A DNA stretch of 64,000 nt from Scandinavium sp036495715 (GTDB lineage Bacteria; Pseudomonadota; Gammaproteobacteria; Enterobacterales; Enterobacteriaceae). Made by a program: the position numbers and the translations under genes. Numbering within the stretch: position 1 is the stretch's first letter; each line of letters opens with the position of its first letter. The stretch is from NCBI GenBank assembly GCA_036495715.1, contig DASXML010000062.1, positions 1 through 64,000 of the forward strand, read 5' to 3'. Shown in pieces: positions 52,917 through 61,817 of the stretch. Under the pieces are notes generated by a model that was not told where the DNA came from, did no database searches, and saw nothing but the letters and a program-made list of their open reading frames with translations.

Positions 52917-54449
52917 ATGGCTACGATTGATTCCATGAATAAGGACACCACACGTCTGAGCGATGGACCCGACTGGACCTTCGAACTGCTGGATACCTAT
53001 CTGGCGGAAATCGATCGGGTGGCAAAACTCTACCGTCTGGATACCTATCCTCACCAAATCGAAGTGATCACCTCCGAACAGATGATGGACGCATACTCCA
53101 GCGTCGGGATGCCGATTAACTATACCCACTGGTCGTTTGGCAAAAAATTCATCGAAACCGAGCGGCTCTACAAACACGGTCAGCAAGGGCTGGCGTATGA
53201 AATCGTCATTAACTCCAACCCGTGTATCGCGTATCTGATGGAAGAAAACACCATGACCATGCAGGCGCTGGTGATGGCGCACGCCTGCTATGGGCATAAC
53301 TCTTTCTTCAAAAATAACTATCTGTTCCGCAGCTGGACCGACGCCAGTTCGATTGTCGATTACCTGATTTTCGCGCGGAAATACATTACCGAGTGCGAGG
53401 AACGTTACGGCGTGGATGAAGTGGAAAAACTGCTCGACTCCTGCCATGCGCTAATGAATTACGGCGTGGACCGCTACAAACGCCCACAGAAAATCTCATT
53501 GCAGGAAGAAAAGGCGCGGCAGAAAAATCGCGAAGAATATTTGCAAAGCCAGGTAAATACCCTGTGGCGTACGCTGCCGAAGAGAGAAGAAGAGAAAGCG
53601 ATTGAAGTCGCTCGTCGCTATCCGTCGGAACCGCAGGAAAATTTGCTCTACTTTATGGAAAAAAATGCCCCGCTGCTGGAATCCTGGCAGCGTGAAATCC
53701 TGCGCATTGTGCGTAAGGTCAGCCAGTATTTTTATCCGCAAAAACAGACGCAGGTGATGAACGAAGGCTGGGCAACATTCTGGCATTACACGATCCTTAA
53801 TCATCTGTATGACGAAGGCAAAGTGACCGAGCGCTTTATGCTGGAGTTTTTGCACAGCCATACCAATGTGGTGTTCCAGCCGCCTTATAACAGCCCGTGG
53901 TACAGCGGCATTAACCCGTATGCGCTCGGCTTTGCGATGTTCCAGGACATTAAACGCATTTGCCAGTCGCCAACGGAAGAAGACAAATATTGGTTCCCGG
54001 ATATCGCCGGCTCCGACTGGCTCGACACGCTGCACTTTGCGATGCGTGATTTTAAAGACGAGAGCTTTATCAGCCAATTCCTGTCGCCGAAAGTGATGCG
54101 CGATTTCCGCCTGTTCACCGTGCTCGATGACGATCACAACAACTATCTGGAAATTTCAGCGATTCATAACGAAGAAGGCTATCGGGAAATCCGTAACCGG
54201 CTGTCGTCACAGTACAATCTCAGCAATCTTGAGCCGAATATTCAGGTATGGAATGTGGATCTGCGCGGCGATCGCTCGCTGACGTTGCGTTACGTGCCGC
54301 ACAACCGCGCGCCGCTGGATATGGGGCGTCGTGAAGTGCTTAAGCATGTGCATCGTCTGTGGGGATTTGATGTGATGCTGGAACAACAGAATGTAGATGG
54401 CAGCGTAGAGCTGTTGGAGCGTTGTCCGCCGCGGCAAAATCTGCTGTAG
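52917..54449 (+). CDS. ycgB: SpoVR-family protein YcgB
   Basis: This 510-residue cytoplasmic protein is almost identical to E. coli YcgB along its whole length (MATIDSMNKDTTRLSDGPDW start, HACYGHNSFFKNNYLF, MNEGWATFWHYTILNHLYDEG). YcgB is RpoS-dependent and works with YeaG/YeaH in stress and nitrogen starvation, but its activity is unknown. It belongs to the SpoVR family although the organism does not sporulate. Confidence 0.95.
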   Translation: MATIDSMNKDTTRLSDGPDWTFELLDTYLAEIDRVAKLYRLDTYPHQIEVITSEQMMDAYSSVGMPINYTHWSFGKKFIETERLYKHGQQGLAYEIVINSNPCIAYLMEENTMTMQALVMAHACYGHNSFFKNNYLFRSWTDASSIVDYLIFARKYITECEERYGVDEVEKLLDSCHALMNYGVDRYKRPQKISLQEEKARQKNREEYLQSQVNTLWRTLPKREEEKAIEVARRYPSEPQENLLYFMEKNAPLLESWQREILRIVRKVSQYFYPQKQTQVMNEGWATFWHYTILNHLYDEGKVTERFMLEFLHSHTNVVFQPPYNSPWYSGINPYALGFAMFQDIKRICQSPTEEDKYWFPDIAGSDWLDTLHFAMRDFKDESFISQFLSPKVMRDFRLFTVLDDDHNNYLEISAIHNEEGYREIRNRLSSQYNLSNLEPNIQVWNVDLRGDRSLTLRYVPHNRAPLDMGRREVLKHVHRLWGFDVMLEQQNVDGSVELLERCPPRQNLL

Positions 54450-54460
54450 CCAGAAACAAC

Positions 54461-54486
54461 AAAGCCGGGTTTTCACCCGGCTTTTT
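54461..54486. terminator. Terminator between ycgB and fadR
   Basis: AAAGCCGGGT and ACCCGGCTTT form a 10-bp stem with a TTTC loop followed by TT, bidirectional. Confidence 0.9.
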
Positions 54487-54533
54487 ACTGCCCGAATGGC
54501 GCAAACTTGCACCCTCTGGCATGTTGACCTTAA

Positions 54534-55253
54534 TTAGCGTCCGTGGATCGCTAAATCGCCCGGCAGCGTTTTCTGCATTTTATGCCAGACCAGGCCAGAT
54601 TCGTGACCGTAGCGACGCACGGTTTCATACACCTGCTCGTGCAGGCCTTGTTCGCAGACTTTCGCCAGTTGATGGTAGAAACCCAATGCCAGACTGCGCG
54701 CTTCCGGATTTGCAAAGTAGTGACGACCGATGCGGGTATACAGCCCTTTCATGCCATTCAGGATCAGGCCATAAATCGGGTTACCGGAGGCGAAGGCCAG
54801 GCCACGGAAAATGCTGTAATCGAGTTCAGCGAAGGCGTCGGCGTGGTCTTCTATCTGACGCGCTGTCGCCAGCACTTTCATCGCGTCTTCCGGATGCTGA
54901 CGAAACGCGGTACGGATGAAGATGGTCGCAATGTTAGTGCGCACAGAGAGCAGATTATCAATCAACTGCGGGACACGATCGTGATCGAGACGCGCCAGAG
55001 TTTCAAGAATGTTGAGACCCGACGTTTCCCAGAAATTGTTCACTTTGGTCGGTTTGCCATGCTGAATGGTCAACCAGCCGTCGCGGGCAAGACGTTGCAA
55101 CACTTCACGTAAGGTGGTGCGCGTGACGCCAATCAGTTCTGAAAGTTCGCGCTCTGCGGGCAGGATGGTTCCCGGTGCAAAACGGTTATTCCAGATACTT
55201 TCAATGATGTACTCTTCCGCGAAACCCGCCGGGCTCTGCGCCTTAATGACCAT
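54534..55253 (-). CDS. fadR: Fatty acid metabolism regulator FadR
   Basis: This 239-residue GntR-family regulator is identical in length to E. coli FadR. The N-terminal winged helix has ERELSELIGVTRTTLREVLQ and the C-terminal helical domain binds long-chain acyl-CoA. It represses fad genes and activates fabA and fabB. The start MVIKAQSPAGF at 55253 aligns with E. coli; the upstream open frame is not used. Confidence 0.95.
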   Translation of the reverse strand: MVIKAQSPAGFAEEYIIESIWNNRFAPGTILPAERELSELIGVTRTTLREVLQRLARDGWLTIQHGKPTKVNNFWETSGLNILETLARLDHDRVPQLIDNLLSVRTNIATIFIRTAFRQHPEDAMKVLATARQIEDHADAFAELDYSIFRGLAFASGNPIYGLILNGMKGLYTRIGRHYFANPEARSLALGFYHQLAKVCEQGLHEQVYETVRRYGHESGLVWHKMQKTLPGDLAIHGR

Positions 55254-55470
55254 AGTGAGATTTCCATTACACAGCGTTGCAAATATGGAACTCATCATAC
55301 CAGAGCCAATTAGAGGCAGATAGCGCATCGCCGCAATTAAAAGGGGATCCCTGTTTAATTTTAAAAATTTAGTCTGCCCCGGCTTTGCTTGCTTGCAGCG
55401 GCGTGAGGACCGATACTCCCTTATTCATCTTCAGGACACTACTTACTTTTGACGGGATCGGAAATCTGTC

Positions 55471-57027
55471 GTGGAAATATCAACCTCTCGTGCGCTATGG
55501 CGCAATTTTCTTGGTCAGTCTCCGGACTGGTACAAGCTGACACTGATTGTCTTTTTGGCAATTAACCCCATCGTTTTTTTCTTCAATCCGTTCATCGCCG
55601 GATGGCTGCTGGTTGCGGAATTTATCTTTACGCTGGCGATGGCGCTGAAATGCTATCCCCTGCTTCCCGGCGGTCTGCTGGCGATTGAAGGCGTCATGAT
55701 TGGCATGACCAGCGCGGAACACGTGCGCGAGGAGATCAGCAGCAACCTCGAAGTGCTGTTGCTGCTGATTTTCATGGTGGCCGGGATCTATTTCATGAAG
55801 CAGCTGTTGCTGTTCATCTTCACCCGCCTGTTGCTGACCATTCAAAGCAAAATGCTGCTCTCAGTCGCTTTTTGCCTCGCAGCGGCTTTTTTATCTGCTT
55901 TTCTCGATGCGCTGACCGTCGTCGCGGTCATCATCAGCGTCGCTGTGGGCTTTTACGGGATCTATCACCGTGTGGCGTCGGCCCGACCTGGCGATAGCGA
56001 TGTGCTGGACGACAGCCATATCGACATGCATAACAAAGAGGTGCTCGAACAATTCCGCGGATTTCTACGCAGCCTGATGATGCACGCCGGCATCGGCACC
56101 GCGCTGGGCGGTGTGATGACCATGGTAGGCGAGCCGCAAAACCTGATCATCGCCAAAGCCGCAGGTTGGCATTTTGGTGAGTTTTTCCTGCGTATGCTGC
56201 CGGTGACAATCCCGGTATTTTTCTGCGGTCTGCTCACCTGCCTGCTGGTCGAGAAATTTAAGTGGTTTGGCTACGGTGAACAATTGCCGCCGAGCGTGCG
56301 CGATGTCCTCAAAGAATTCGACACCAAAAGCAGTGAACAGCGTAACCGTCAGGAAACGATGAAACTGGTGGTTCAGGGGATTATCGGTGCCTGGTTGGTT
56401 GTTGCTCTGGCGCTGCATCTGGCGGAAGTTGGGTTGATTGGCCTGACGGTGATCATTTTTGCGACCTCGCTGACGGGTGTCACCGATGAACACGCGATCG
56501 GTAAAGCCTTCACCGAAGCACTACCCTTCACTGCGCTGTTGACGGTGTTTTTTGCGGTCGTGGCGGTGATTATCGATCAGCATCTGTTCGCACCGATTAT
56601 CGACTTCGTTTTACAGGCATCGCCGCACGCACAGCTGTCGCTGTTTTACCTGTTTAACGGCTTACTCTCATCCATTTCTGATAATGTGTTTGTCGGCACG
56701 GTATACATCAACGAAGCGAAATCTGCGCTTGAGCACGGGGCTATTTCACTGCCTCAGTTTGAAATGCTGGCGGTGTCCATCAATACGGGGACGAACCTGC
56801 CTTCCGTTGCCACACCGAACGGTCAGGCCGCGTTCCTGTTCCTGCTGACCTCCGCCCTCGCCCCATTGATCCGCTTGTCGTATGGACGAATGGTCTGGAT
56901 GGCATTGCCGTATACGGTCGTGTTAACCATCGTCGGGCTGCTCTGCGTCGAGTTTACGCTCATCCCTTACACCAAGTGGATGACAGCACAAGGCTGGCTC
57001 ACCAGTATTCCGTCGCCTGTTCATTAA
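55471..57027 (+). CDS. nhaB: Na+/H+ antiporter NhaB
   Basis: This 518-residue inner-membrane antiporter is colinear with E. coli NhaB (513) and has about 12 helices. Conserved stretches include QSPDWYKLTLI, SAFLDALTVVAV and GTNLPSVATPNGQAAFLFL. It exports Na+ in exchange for protons. The start is GTG 55471 with GGA upstream. It diverges from fadR across 217 bases, as in E. coli. Confidence 0.95.
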   Translation: MEISTSRALWRNFLGQSPDWYKLTLIVFLAINPIVFFFNPFIAGWLLVAEFIFTLAMALKCYPLLPGGLLAIEGVMIGMTSAEHVREEISSNLEVLLLLIFMVAGIYFMKQLLLFIFTRLLLTIQSKMLLSVAFCLAAAFLSAFLDALTVVAVIISVAVGFYGIYHRVASARPGDSDVLDDSHIDMHNKEVLEQFRGFLRSLMMHAGIGTALGGVMTMVGEPQNLIIAKAAGWHFGEFFLRMLPVTIPVFFCGLLTCLLVEKFKWFGYGEQLPPSVRDVLKEFDTKSSEQRNRQETMKLVVQGIIGAWLVVALALHLAEVGLIGLTVIIFATSLTGVTDEHAIGKAFTEALPFTALLTVFFAVVAVIIDQHLFAPIIDFVLQASPHAQLSLFYLFNGLLSSISDNVFVGTVYINEAKSALEHGAISLPQFEMLAVSINTGTNLPSVATPNGQAAFLFLLTSALAPLIRLSYGRMVWMALPYTVVLTIVGLLCVEFTLIPYTKWMTAQGWLTSIPSPVH

Positions 57028-57042
57028 ACTTTCTCTGATTGA

Positions 57043-57064
57043 CGCCCGGAATGTTTTCCGGGCG
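57043..57064 (+). terminator. Terminator of nhaB
   Basis: CGCCCGGAA and TTCCGGGCG form a perfect 9-bp stem with a four-base loop; a weak T-run follows. Confidence 0.75.
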
Positions 57065-57162
57065 ATTAAGACTCTTTTACGCAATAATTATCGCCAGCAT
57101 AGTGGCGCAGTAAATGTTTTCGTTTACACTGCGGTGTCTTAGCACGTTCCAGGGAAATGATT

Positions 57163-57693
57163 ATGTTGCGATTTTTAAACCAATGCTCACGCGGTCGCGG
57201 AGCGTGGTTGTTGTTGGCGTTGACCGCGTTTGCGCTGGAAATGGTCGCGTTATGGTTCCAGCATGTGATGCTGCTGAAACCGTGCGTGATGTGCATTTAC
57301 GAACGCTGTGCGCTGTTTGGCATTATGGGTGCAGGCATTGTGGGCGCGATAGCCCCGAAGACGCCGCTGCGTTATGCCGCGATTTTGATTTGGATTTACA
57401 GCGCCTGGCGTGGCGTTCAGTTGGCATGGGAACACACCATGATCCAGCTGCATCCGTCACCGTTCCAGACCTGCGATTTTGCCGCTCGCTTCCCAAGCTG
57501 GCTGCCGCTGGATAAATGGCTGCCGCAGGTGTTTGTCGCGTCAGGCGATTGCGCCGAGCGCCAATGGCAATTTCTGACGCTGGAAATGCCACAATGGCTG
57601 GTGGGTATTTTTGCCGCTTTCCTGATTATTGGTCTGCTGGTGCTGATTGCCCAACCGTTAAAGCCGAAAAGACGTGACCTCTTTGGTCGCTGA
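57163..57693 (+). CDS. dsbB: Disulfide bond formation protein DsbB
   Basis: This 176-residue inner-membrane protein has four helices and reoxidises DsbA by passing electrons to quinone. Cys41 and Cys44 are in KPCVMCIYERC, and the second redox pair is in QTCDF and SGDCAERQW. ATG 57163 is chosen because AGGGA is then eight bases upstream; ATG 57157 is too close. Confidence 0.95.
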   Translation: MLRFLNQCSRGRGAWLLLALTAFALEMVALWFQHVMLLKPCVMCIYERCALFGIMGAGIVGAIAPKTPLRYAAILIWIYSAWRGVQLAWEHTMIQLHPSPFQTCDFAARFPSWLPLDKWLPQVFVASGDCAERQWQFLTLEMPQWLVGIFAAFLIIGLLVLIAQPLKPKRRDLFGR

Positions 57694-57710
57694 TTAACGC
57701 GCCCCAAAAT

Positions 57711-57746
57711 AAAGCCCGTCAGTTTTGCGACTCACGGGCTTTTTTA
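57711..57746. terminator. Terminator between dsbB and the sugar-acid island
   Basis: AAAGCCCGT and ACGGGCTTT form a 9-bp stem with a 14-base loop followed by a T-run. Confidence 0.85.
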
Positions 57747-57810
57747 TTGTCCCTTCTCACTCCGCCAGACACCCTCTTTTCAGTTTGCTTTCAGTGCCTG
57801 GCGACCGTCC

Positions 57811-58926
57811 TTAGTGCTTGCTCGTAATAAGCGTTCGACTGCCGGGCAACATGTGTCGTTCAAGCGCTTTGTCATCCCAGTCAATACCCAGACCCGGCTT
57901 GTTGGAAGGGATCGCATAGCCATTTTCAACGCTCATCGATTCCCCCGTTAAGGTATCGAGCTGCGGGATATATTCCAGCCAACGCGCGTTTGGCACGGCC
58001 GCACACAACGACACATGCAACTCCATCAGGAAATGCGGACAGACCGAAACGTTAAAACACTCTGCCAGGTGCGCTGTTTTCAGCCATGGGGTGATCCCGC
58101 CGATGCGGGCGACATCGACTTGCACAACGGAACAGGCATTTTGTTGTAGATATTCACGAAAGTGCAGCGGGCTATACAGGCTCTCGCCAACTGCTATCGG
58201 CAGCGAGGTATGCTGACTAAGGCGCACATGGCCCTGAATATCATCCGCCGGCAGAGGTTCTTCCAGCCAACCGATATCCAATTCTTCGTAATGTCGCGCG
58301 CGGCGAATCGCGTCATCAATCTGGAAGGCCTGATTGGCATCAGTGAAGATTTCAAACTGCTCGCCTGCCGCATCCCGAACGGCCTGAAGACGACGAACGT
58401 CCTCTTTAACCGGCAAACCAACTTTCACTTTGGCGGCCTTGAAGCCCTGTTCTTTACACGCTTGCGCGTTATCGGCAAGTTCACTCGCACTGAGATTAAG
58501 CCAGCCGCCCTCGGTGTTATACAACGGAATTCGCTGTTGAGCGCCACCGGCGGCAATCCACAATGGCTGATTCGCGCGTTTGCAGCGCAAATCCCAAAGC
58601 GCGGTATCAATGGCCGCCAAAGCGAGAGAGGTGATAGCGCCAACAGCCGTGGCGTGCGTGAAAAACAGCAGCTCCCGCCAGATTTGCTCAATGTGGTCAG
58701 CCTCTTTACCAATCAGCTGAGGTGCGAGGCTCTTTTCCAGCAAGGAAAGAACCGCCGGGCCACCGGTGCCAATGGTATAGCTATAGCCGAGTCCCTGAAC
58801 GCCTTCGGAATCGGTAATGCGTACGAAAGGGGTTTCCTGGCAAATAAATGCCTGAATCGCATCCTGTCGGAGGGTTTTGGGTTCCAGCATCACCATAAAA
58901 ATTTCAACTGATGTAATCACTGCCAT
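57811..58926 (-). CDS. Mandelate racemase-subgroup sugar-acid dehydratase
   Basis: This 371-residue enolase-superfamily enzyme has a capping domain, then a barrel with the Lys pair KVKVG, metal ligands in FTDANQ, WLEEPL and VGESL, and the general-acid His in CPHFLMELH. This is the mandelate-racemase subgroup, most members of which dehydrate aldonic acids. With the downstream hydrolase and SDR partners a 6-deoxy or pentonic sugar acid is likely. It is shorter than L-fuconate dehydratase (about 440), so the exact substrate is open. Confidence 0.85.
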   Translation of the reverse strand: MAVITSVEIFMVMLEPKTLRQDAIQAFICQETPFVRITDSEGVQGLGYSYTIGTGGPAVLSLLEKSLAPQLIGKEADHIEQIWRELLFFTHATAVGAITSLALAAIDTALWDLRCKRANQPLWIAAGGAQQRIPLYNTEGGWLNLSASELADNAQACKEQGFKAAKVKVGLPVKEDVRRLQAVRDAAGEQFEIFTDANQAFQIDDAIRRARHYEELDIGWLEEPLPADDIQGHVRLSQHTSLPIAVGESLYSPLHFREYLQQNACSVVQVDVARIGGITPWLKTAHLAECFNVSVCPHFLMELHVSLCAAVPNARWLEYIPQLDTLTGESMSVENGYAIPSNKPGLGIDWDDKALERHMLPGSRTLITSKH

Positions 58927-58938
58927 GAGACATGCTCC

Positions 58939-59784
58939 TTAGTCAGAATTTCGCGTGGTCTGTTGCTGGATCCCCAAACCTTCGATGCCTAAACGCATCA
59001 CCTGCCCTGCTTTCAGATAGACCGGCGGTTTTTGGCCCATACCGACGCCAGGGGGAGTCCCCGTCGAAATGATGTCGCCAGGGTGCAGGCTCATAAACTG
59101 TGAAATGTACGACACCAGGTAGCGAACGGAGTAAATCATCGTCGCCGTCGACCCGTCCTGGTAGCGGTGACCGTCGACTTCCAGCCACATCGGCAATTGT
59201 TGCGGGTCGCTAATTTCATCTTTTGTCACCAGCCAGGGGCCAATCGGGCCGAAAGTATCGCAACTTTTGCCTTTGACCCACTGCCCCTGACGCTCAATTT
59301 GAAATTCACGCTCGGAGAGATCGTTAATCACGCAGTAACCGGCAACATACGCCAGTGCATCCTCTTCGCTGACGTATTTGGCGGTCTTCCCTATCACTAC
59401 GCCCAACTCCACTTCCCAGTCGGTTTTGACCGAGTGGCGCGGAATGTCGACATCATCATTCGGGCCGACAATGGCATGAGGTGATTTCATAAACAGAATA
59501 GGTTCTGGCGGGACGGTGGCATTCGTTTCTGCGGCATGATCTGAATAATTCAGCCCGACACAAATGAATTTGCGTGTGCCGCTCACACAGGGACCAAGCC
59601 TGGGTTTACCCGCTACCGGTGGCAATTTTTCAGCGGGCAGTGCAGCCAGACGTTTGAGCATCTCCGGCGACAGCGTGTCCGGGGTTAAATCATCAATATA
59701 GGCCGATAAATCACGGATTATCCCGTTGTTATCTAACAAACCGGGGCGTTCCTGGCCCGGATTTCCATAGCGAAGTAAGCGCAT
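58939..59784 (-). CDS. Fumarylacetoacetate-hydrolase-family hydrolase
   Basis: This 281-residue protein of the FAH superfamily has KFICVGLNYSDHAAE, the metal-binding DWEVELGVVIGK with acidic residues, and GDIISTGTPPGVGMG. Close relatives hydrolyse 2,4-diketo-3-deoxy-L-fuconate or similar diketo acids to pyruvate and a short acid. It lies 12 bases before the dehydratase gene and 18 bases after the SDR. Confidence 0.85.
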   Translation of the reverse strand: MRLLRYGNPGQERPGLLDNNGIIRDLSAYIDDLTPDTLSPEMLKRLAALPAEKLPPVAGKPRLGPCVSGTRKFICVGLNYSDHAAETNATVPPEPILFMKSPHAIVGPNDDVDIPRHSVKTDWEVELGVVIGKTAKYVSEEDALAYVAGYCVINDLSEREFQIERQGQWVKGKSCDTFGPIGPWLVTKDEISDPQQLPMWLEVDGHRYQDGSTATMIYSVRYLVSYISQFMSLHPGDIISTGTPPGVGMGQKPPVYLKAGQVMRLGIEGLGIQQQTTRNSD

Positions 59785-59802
59785 TTTCTCAATTTCCCAT
59801 AA

Positions 59803-60534
59803 TCATAATGACCAGCCGCCATCAATATGATGAACCTGCCCGGTGGTGAACGTTGCATTGCTCAAATAGAGCACCAAATCGGCTATCTCATCCGGGCTGC
59901 CAATACGCCCCATAGGCTGGCGTTGAATGAATGCACTGAGCGCGGTTTCATAATCACCGGTATCACGTAAACGCTGCTCAAGCGAAGGGGTCTCGACGGT
60001 GCCAGGGCAGATAGCATTACAACGGATGCCCTGACTGATGTAGTCCGCAGCGACTGATTTGGTCAAGCCAATGACCGCCGCTTTGGTCACGCTGTATGCG
60101 CAACGATTCGGCACACCTTTCAGGCTGGACGCAATCGACGACATATTGATAATACAGCCTGACTTGCGCGCAATCATTGAGGGTAATACGGCCTGAATAA
60201 GATGCACCTGCGACATCACGTTCAGTTGCCAGGCGCTGGAAAACTGCCGATCGTCAGCCTGCAACACATCGCCGTTGTGCACCACACCAGCACAGTTAAA
60301 CAGCACATCAATCGCACCGACGTTGGCAACCAGATCTCTGACAGCAGCAACATCCAGCACATTTAACACCGCCGTTCGCACACCAGGGTGTTGTGCCAAA
60401 CGCTGAAGCTTCTGTTCATCCACATCGGTGGCAATCACATCAAAACCGGCATCCGCCATTCTTTGAGCACTGGTAAAACCGATGCCCTGGCCAGCAGCTG
60501 TGATGAATACCGTTTTATTCAGCTCGCTTCTCAT
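59803..60534 (-). CDS. SDR, probable 2-keto-3-deoxy-sugar-acid dehydrogenase
   Basis: This 243-residue short-chain dehydrogenase has TAAGQGIG, NCAGVVH, NMSSIASS and YSVTK. The LKGVPNRCAYSVTKAAVIGL segment with CNAICPGTVETPSLEQR closely follows 2-keto-3-deoxy-L-fuconate dehydrogenases. It would oxidise the keto-deoxy acid produced by the dehydratase before the FAH hydrolase cleaves it. ATG 60534 is preceded by AGGAAAGG; the in-frame extension is ignored. Confidence 0.83.
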   Translation of the reverse strand: MRSELNKTVFITAAGQGIGFTSAQRMADAGFDVIATDVDEQKLQRLAQHPGVRTAVLNVLDVAAVRDLVANVGAIDVLFNCAGVVHNGDVLQADDRQFSSAWQLNVMSQVHLIQAVLPSMIARKSGCIINMSSIASSLKGVPNRCAYSVTKAAVIGLTKSVAADYISQGIRCNAICPGTVETPSLEQRLRDTGDYETALSAFIQRQPMGRIGSPDEIADLVLYLSNATFTTGQVHHIDGGWSL

Positions 60535-60581
60535 AAACCTTTCCTGCAAGGAGTCAGTAACGTCTCCATACTGTAGCGGCG

Positions 60582-60609
60582 TGAATTTATTATTCAAATA
60601 TGAATTTAT
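60582..60609. promoter_or_regulatory. Candidate IclR operator, copy 1
   Basis: A 28-bp AT-rich site with TGAAT half-sites in alternating orientation ends in ATTCAAATATGAATTTAT. It lies between the SDR and iclR starts. A second copy with 23 of 28 identical bases precedes the transporter gene. Confidence 0.6.
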
Positions 60610-60719
60610 GTTTTATATATGCAGATCACAATAATCATCAGGACGATGTTGTTCATCACAACGCACAAAGGAATGGTAAAATCACACATATGATTTTTTC
60701 TATCGGTTATGAGGCATCT

Positions 60720-61502
60720 ATGGCGCAGATAAATCCCGAATCAGACATGCAGGAAGATCGTTACCGGGCCCCGGCACTGGATAAAGGATTGGATATTCTT
60801 GAAACGCTGGCAGAGATTGACGATGGGTTATCACAGGGTGAAATCGCCGCTGCGCTGGGGCGTAAGCCAAACGAAATTTACCGTATGCTGGACAGGCTGG
60901 TGCGCCGTGGCTATGTCGTACGCACCAGCGTTGACCAATATCAGCTGTCGCTAAAGATGTTCGAATTGGCAAACCGTCATTCACCTATGCACCGGTTGGC
61001 ATCACAGGCACTTCCCCATCTACGTGAGTTTTCTGCACGCTCTCAGCAAGGCTGCCATATTGCCATTTTTGATCGCGGCGGTTTAACCGCCATTGCACAA
61101 GTTGATGCGCCAGGGTACTGGGGATTTGGCATCCGTGTCGGCGCGCGCATCGGCTTGCTGGATTCAGGTTCTGGCCATATTTTGTTGGCTTTCTCTCAGG
61201 CAGAAGAGCAAGCCTTTATGCTTGCGGAAAGTAAAGATAACGATGGAAAATTGGGAGCGCCATTGGCTAAAAGGCTGGAAATCGTTCGCACACAGGGGTA
61301 TGAAATCATGCCCAGTCAGCAAGTTGCGGGCGTCTACAACATCGCGGTTCCTCTGTTGCTCAGCGGCAATAACGCGATTGCCGCACTTGCATGCCCGTGG
61401 GTGCAACACCTCGACCATATGAACACTCCGTCGCAAAAAGAAGTACTGCAGATGTTGTTTGAGACAGCCAGCAAAATCCGCACCGGCACGACCCCTCTGT
61501 AA
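60720..61502 (+). CDS. IclR-family transcriptional regulator
   Basis: This 260-residue regulator has an N-terminal winged helix (ALDKGLDILETLAEIDDGLSQGEIAAAL) and a C-terminal GAF-like effector domain ending near CPWVQHLDHMN. It is divergent from the catabolic genes and upstream of the transporter, so it most likely controls both. ATG 60720 has GAGG five bases before it; earlier in-frame starts overlap the operator. Confidence 0.88.
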   Translation: MAQINPESDMQEDRYRAPALDKGLDILETLAEIDDGLSQGEIAAALGRKPNEIYRMLDRLVRRGYVVRTSVDQYQLSLKMFELANRHSPMHRLASQALPHLREFSARSQQGCHIAIFDRGGLTAIAQVDAPGYWGFGIRVGARIGLLDSGSGHILLAFSQAEEQAFMLAESKDNDGKLGAPLAKRLEIVRTQGYEIMPSQQVAGVYNIAVPLLLSGNNAIAALACPWVQHLDHMNTPSQKEVLQMLFETASKIRTGTTPL

Positions 61503-61817
61503 TTCCCCCTCATTCTCTCGTTTGCGGTCTCACTGGCCGCATTATGTTCCTCGCTCTTTTGCGAACCCCATGGCCGTTTGTGTCGATATTTTAAGCGAAA
61601 ATGTGATCCTCATATATGAATCAATAATTCACATTTGAATTTATTATCATCCATTTGTACATTTCAGACACCAATCAATCACCTTTAATTAACATATGTG
61701 TTTTTACTGGATACCGCCGTTAACATCGCTGGCGTGTCACCCATTGAGTACCTTCACCATAAAGCGTTCACAGCATCTGACTCTGGCAAATATAAAGAAC
61801 CCTACAGGAATAATGCT
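61503..61817 (+). promoter_or_regulatory. Transporter promoter region with IclR operator copy 2
   Basis: This is a 315-base gap. The second 28-bp site is at 61617-61644 and ends ATTCACATTTGAATTTAT. AT-rich sequence with promoter-like hexamers follows. No gene is supported here. Confidence 0.55.

Noticed and set aside
58162..58911. 249-codon open frame opposite the dehydratase gene
   Set aside because: It lies wholly inside a clear enolase-superfamily gene on the other strand and shows no family signature.
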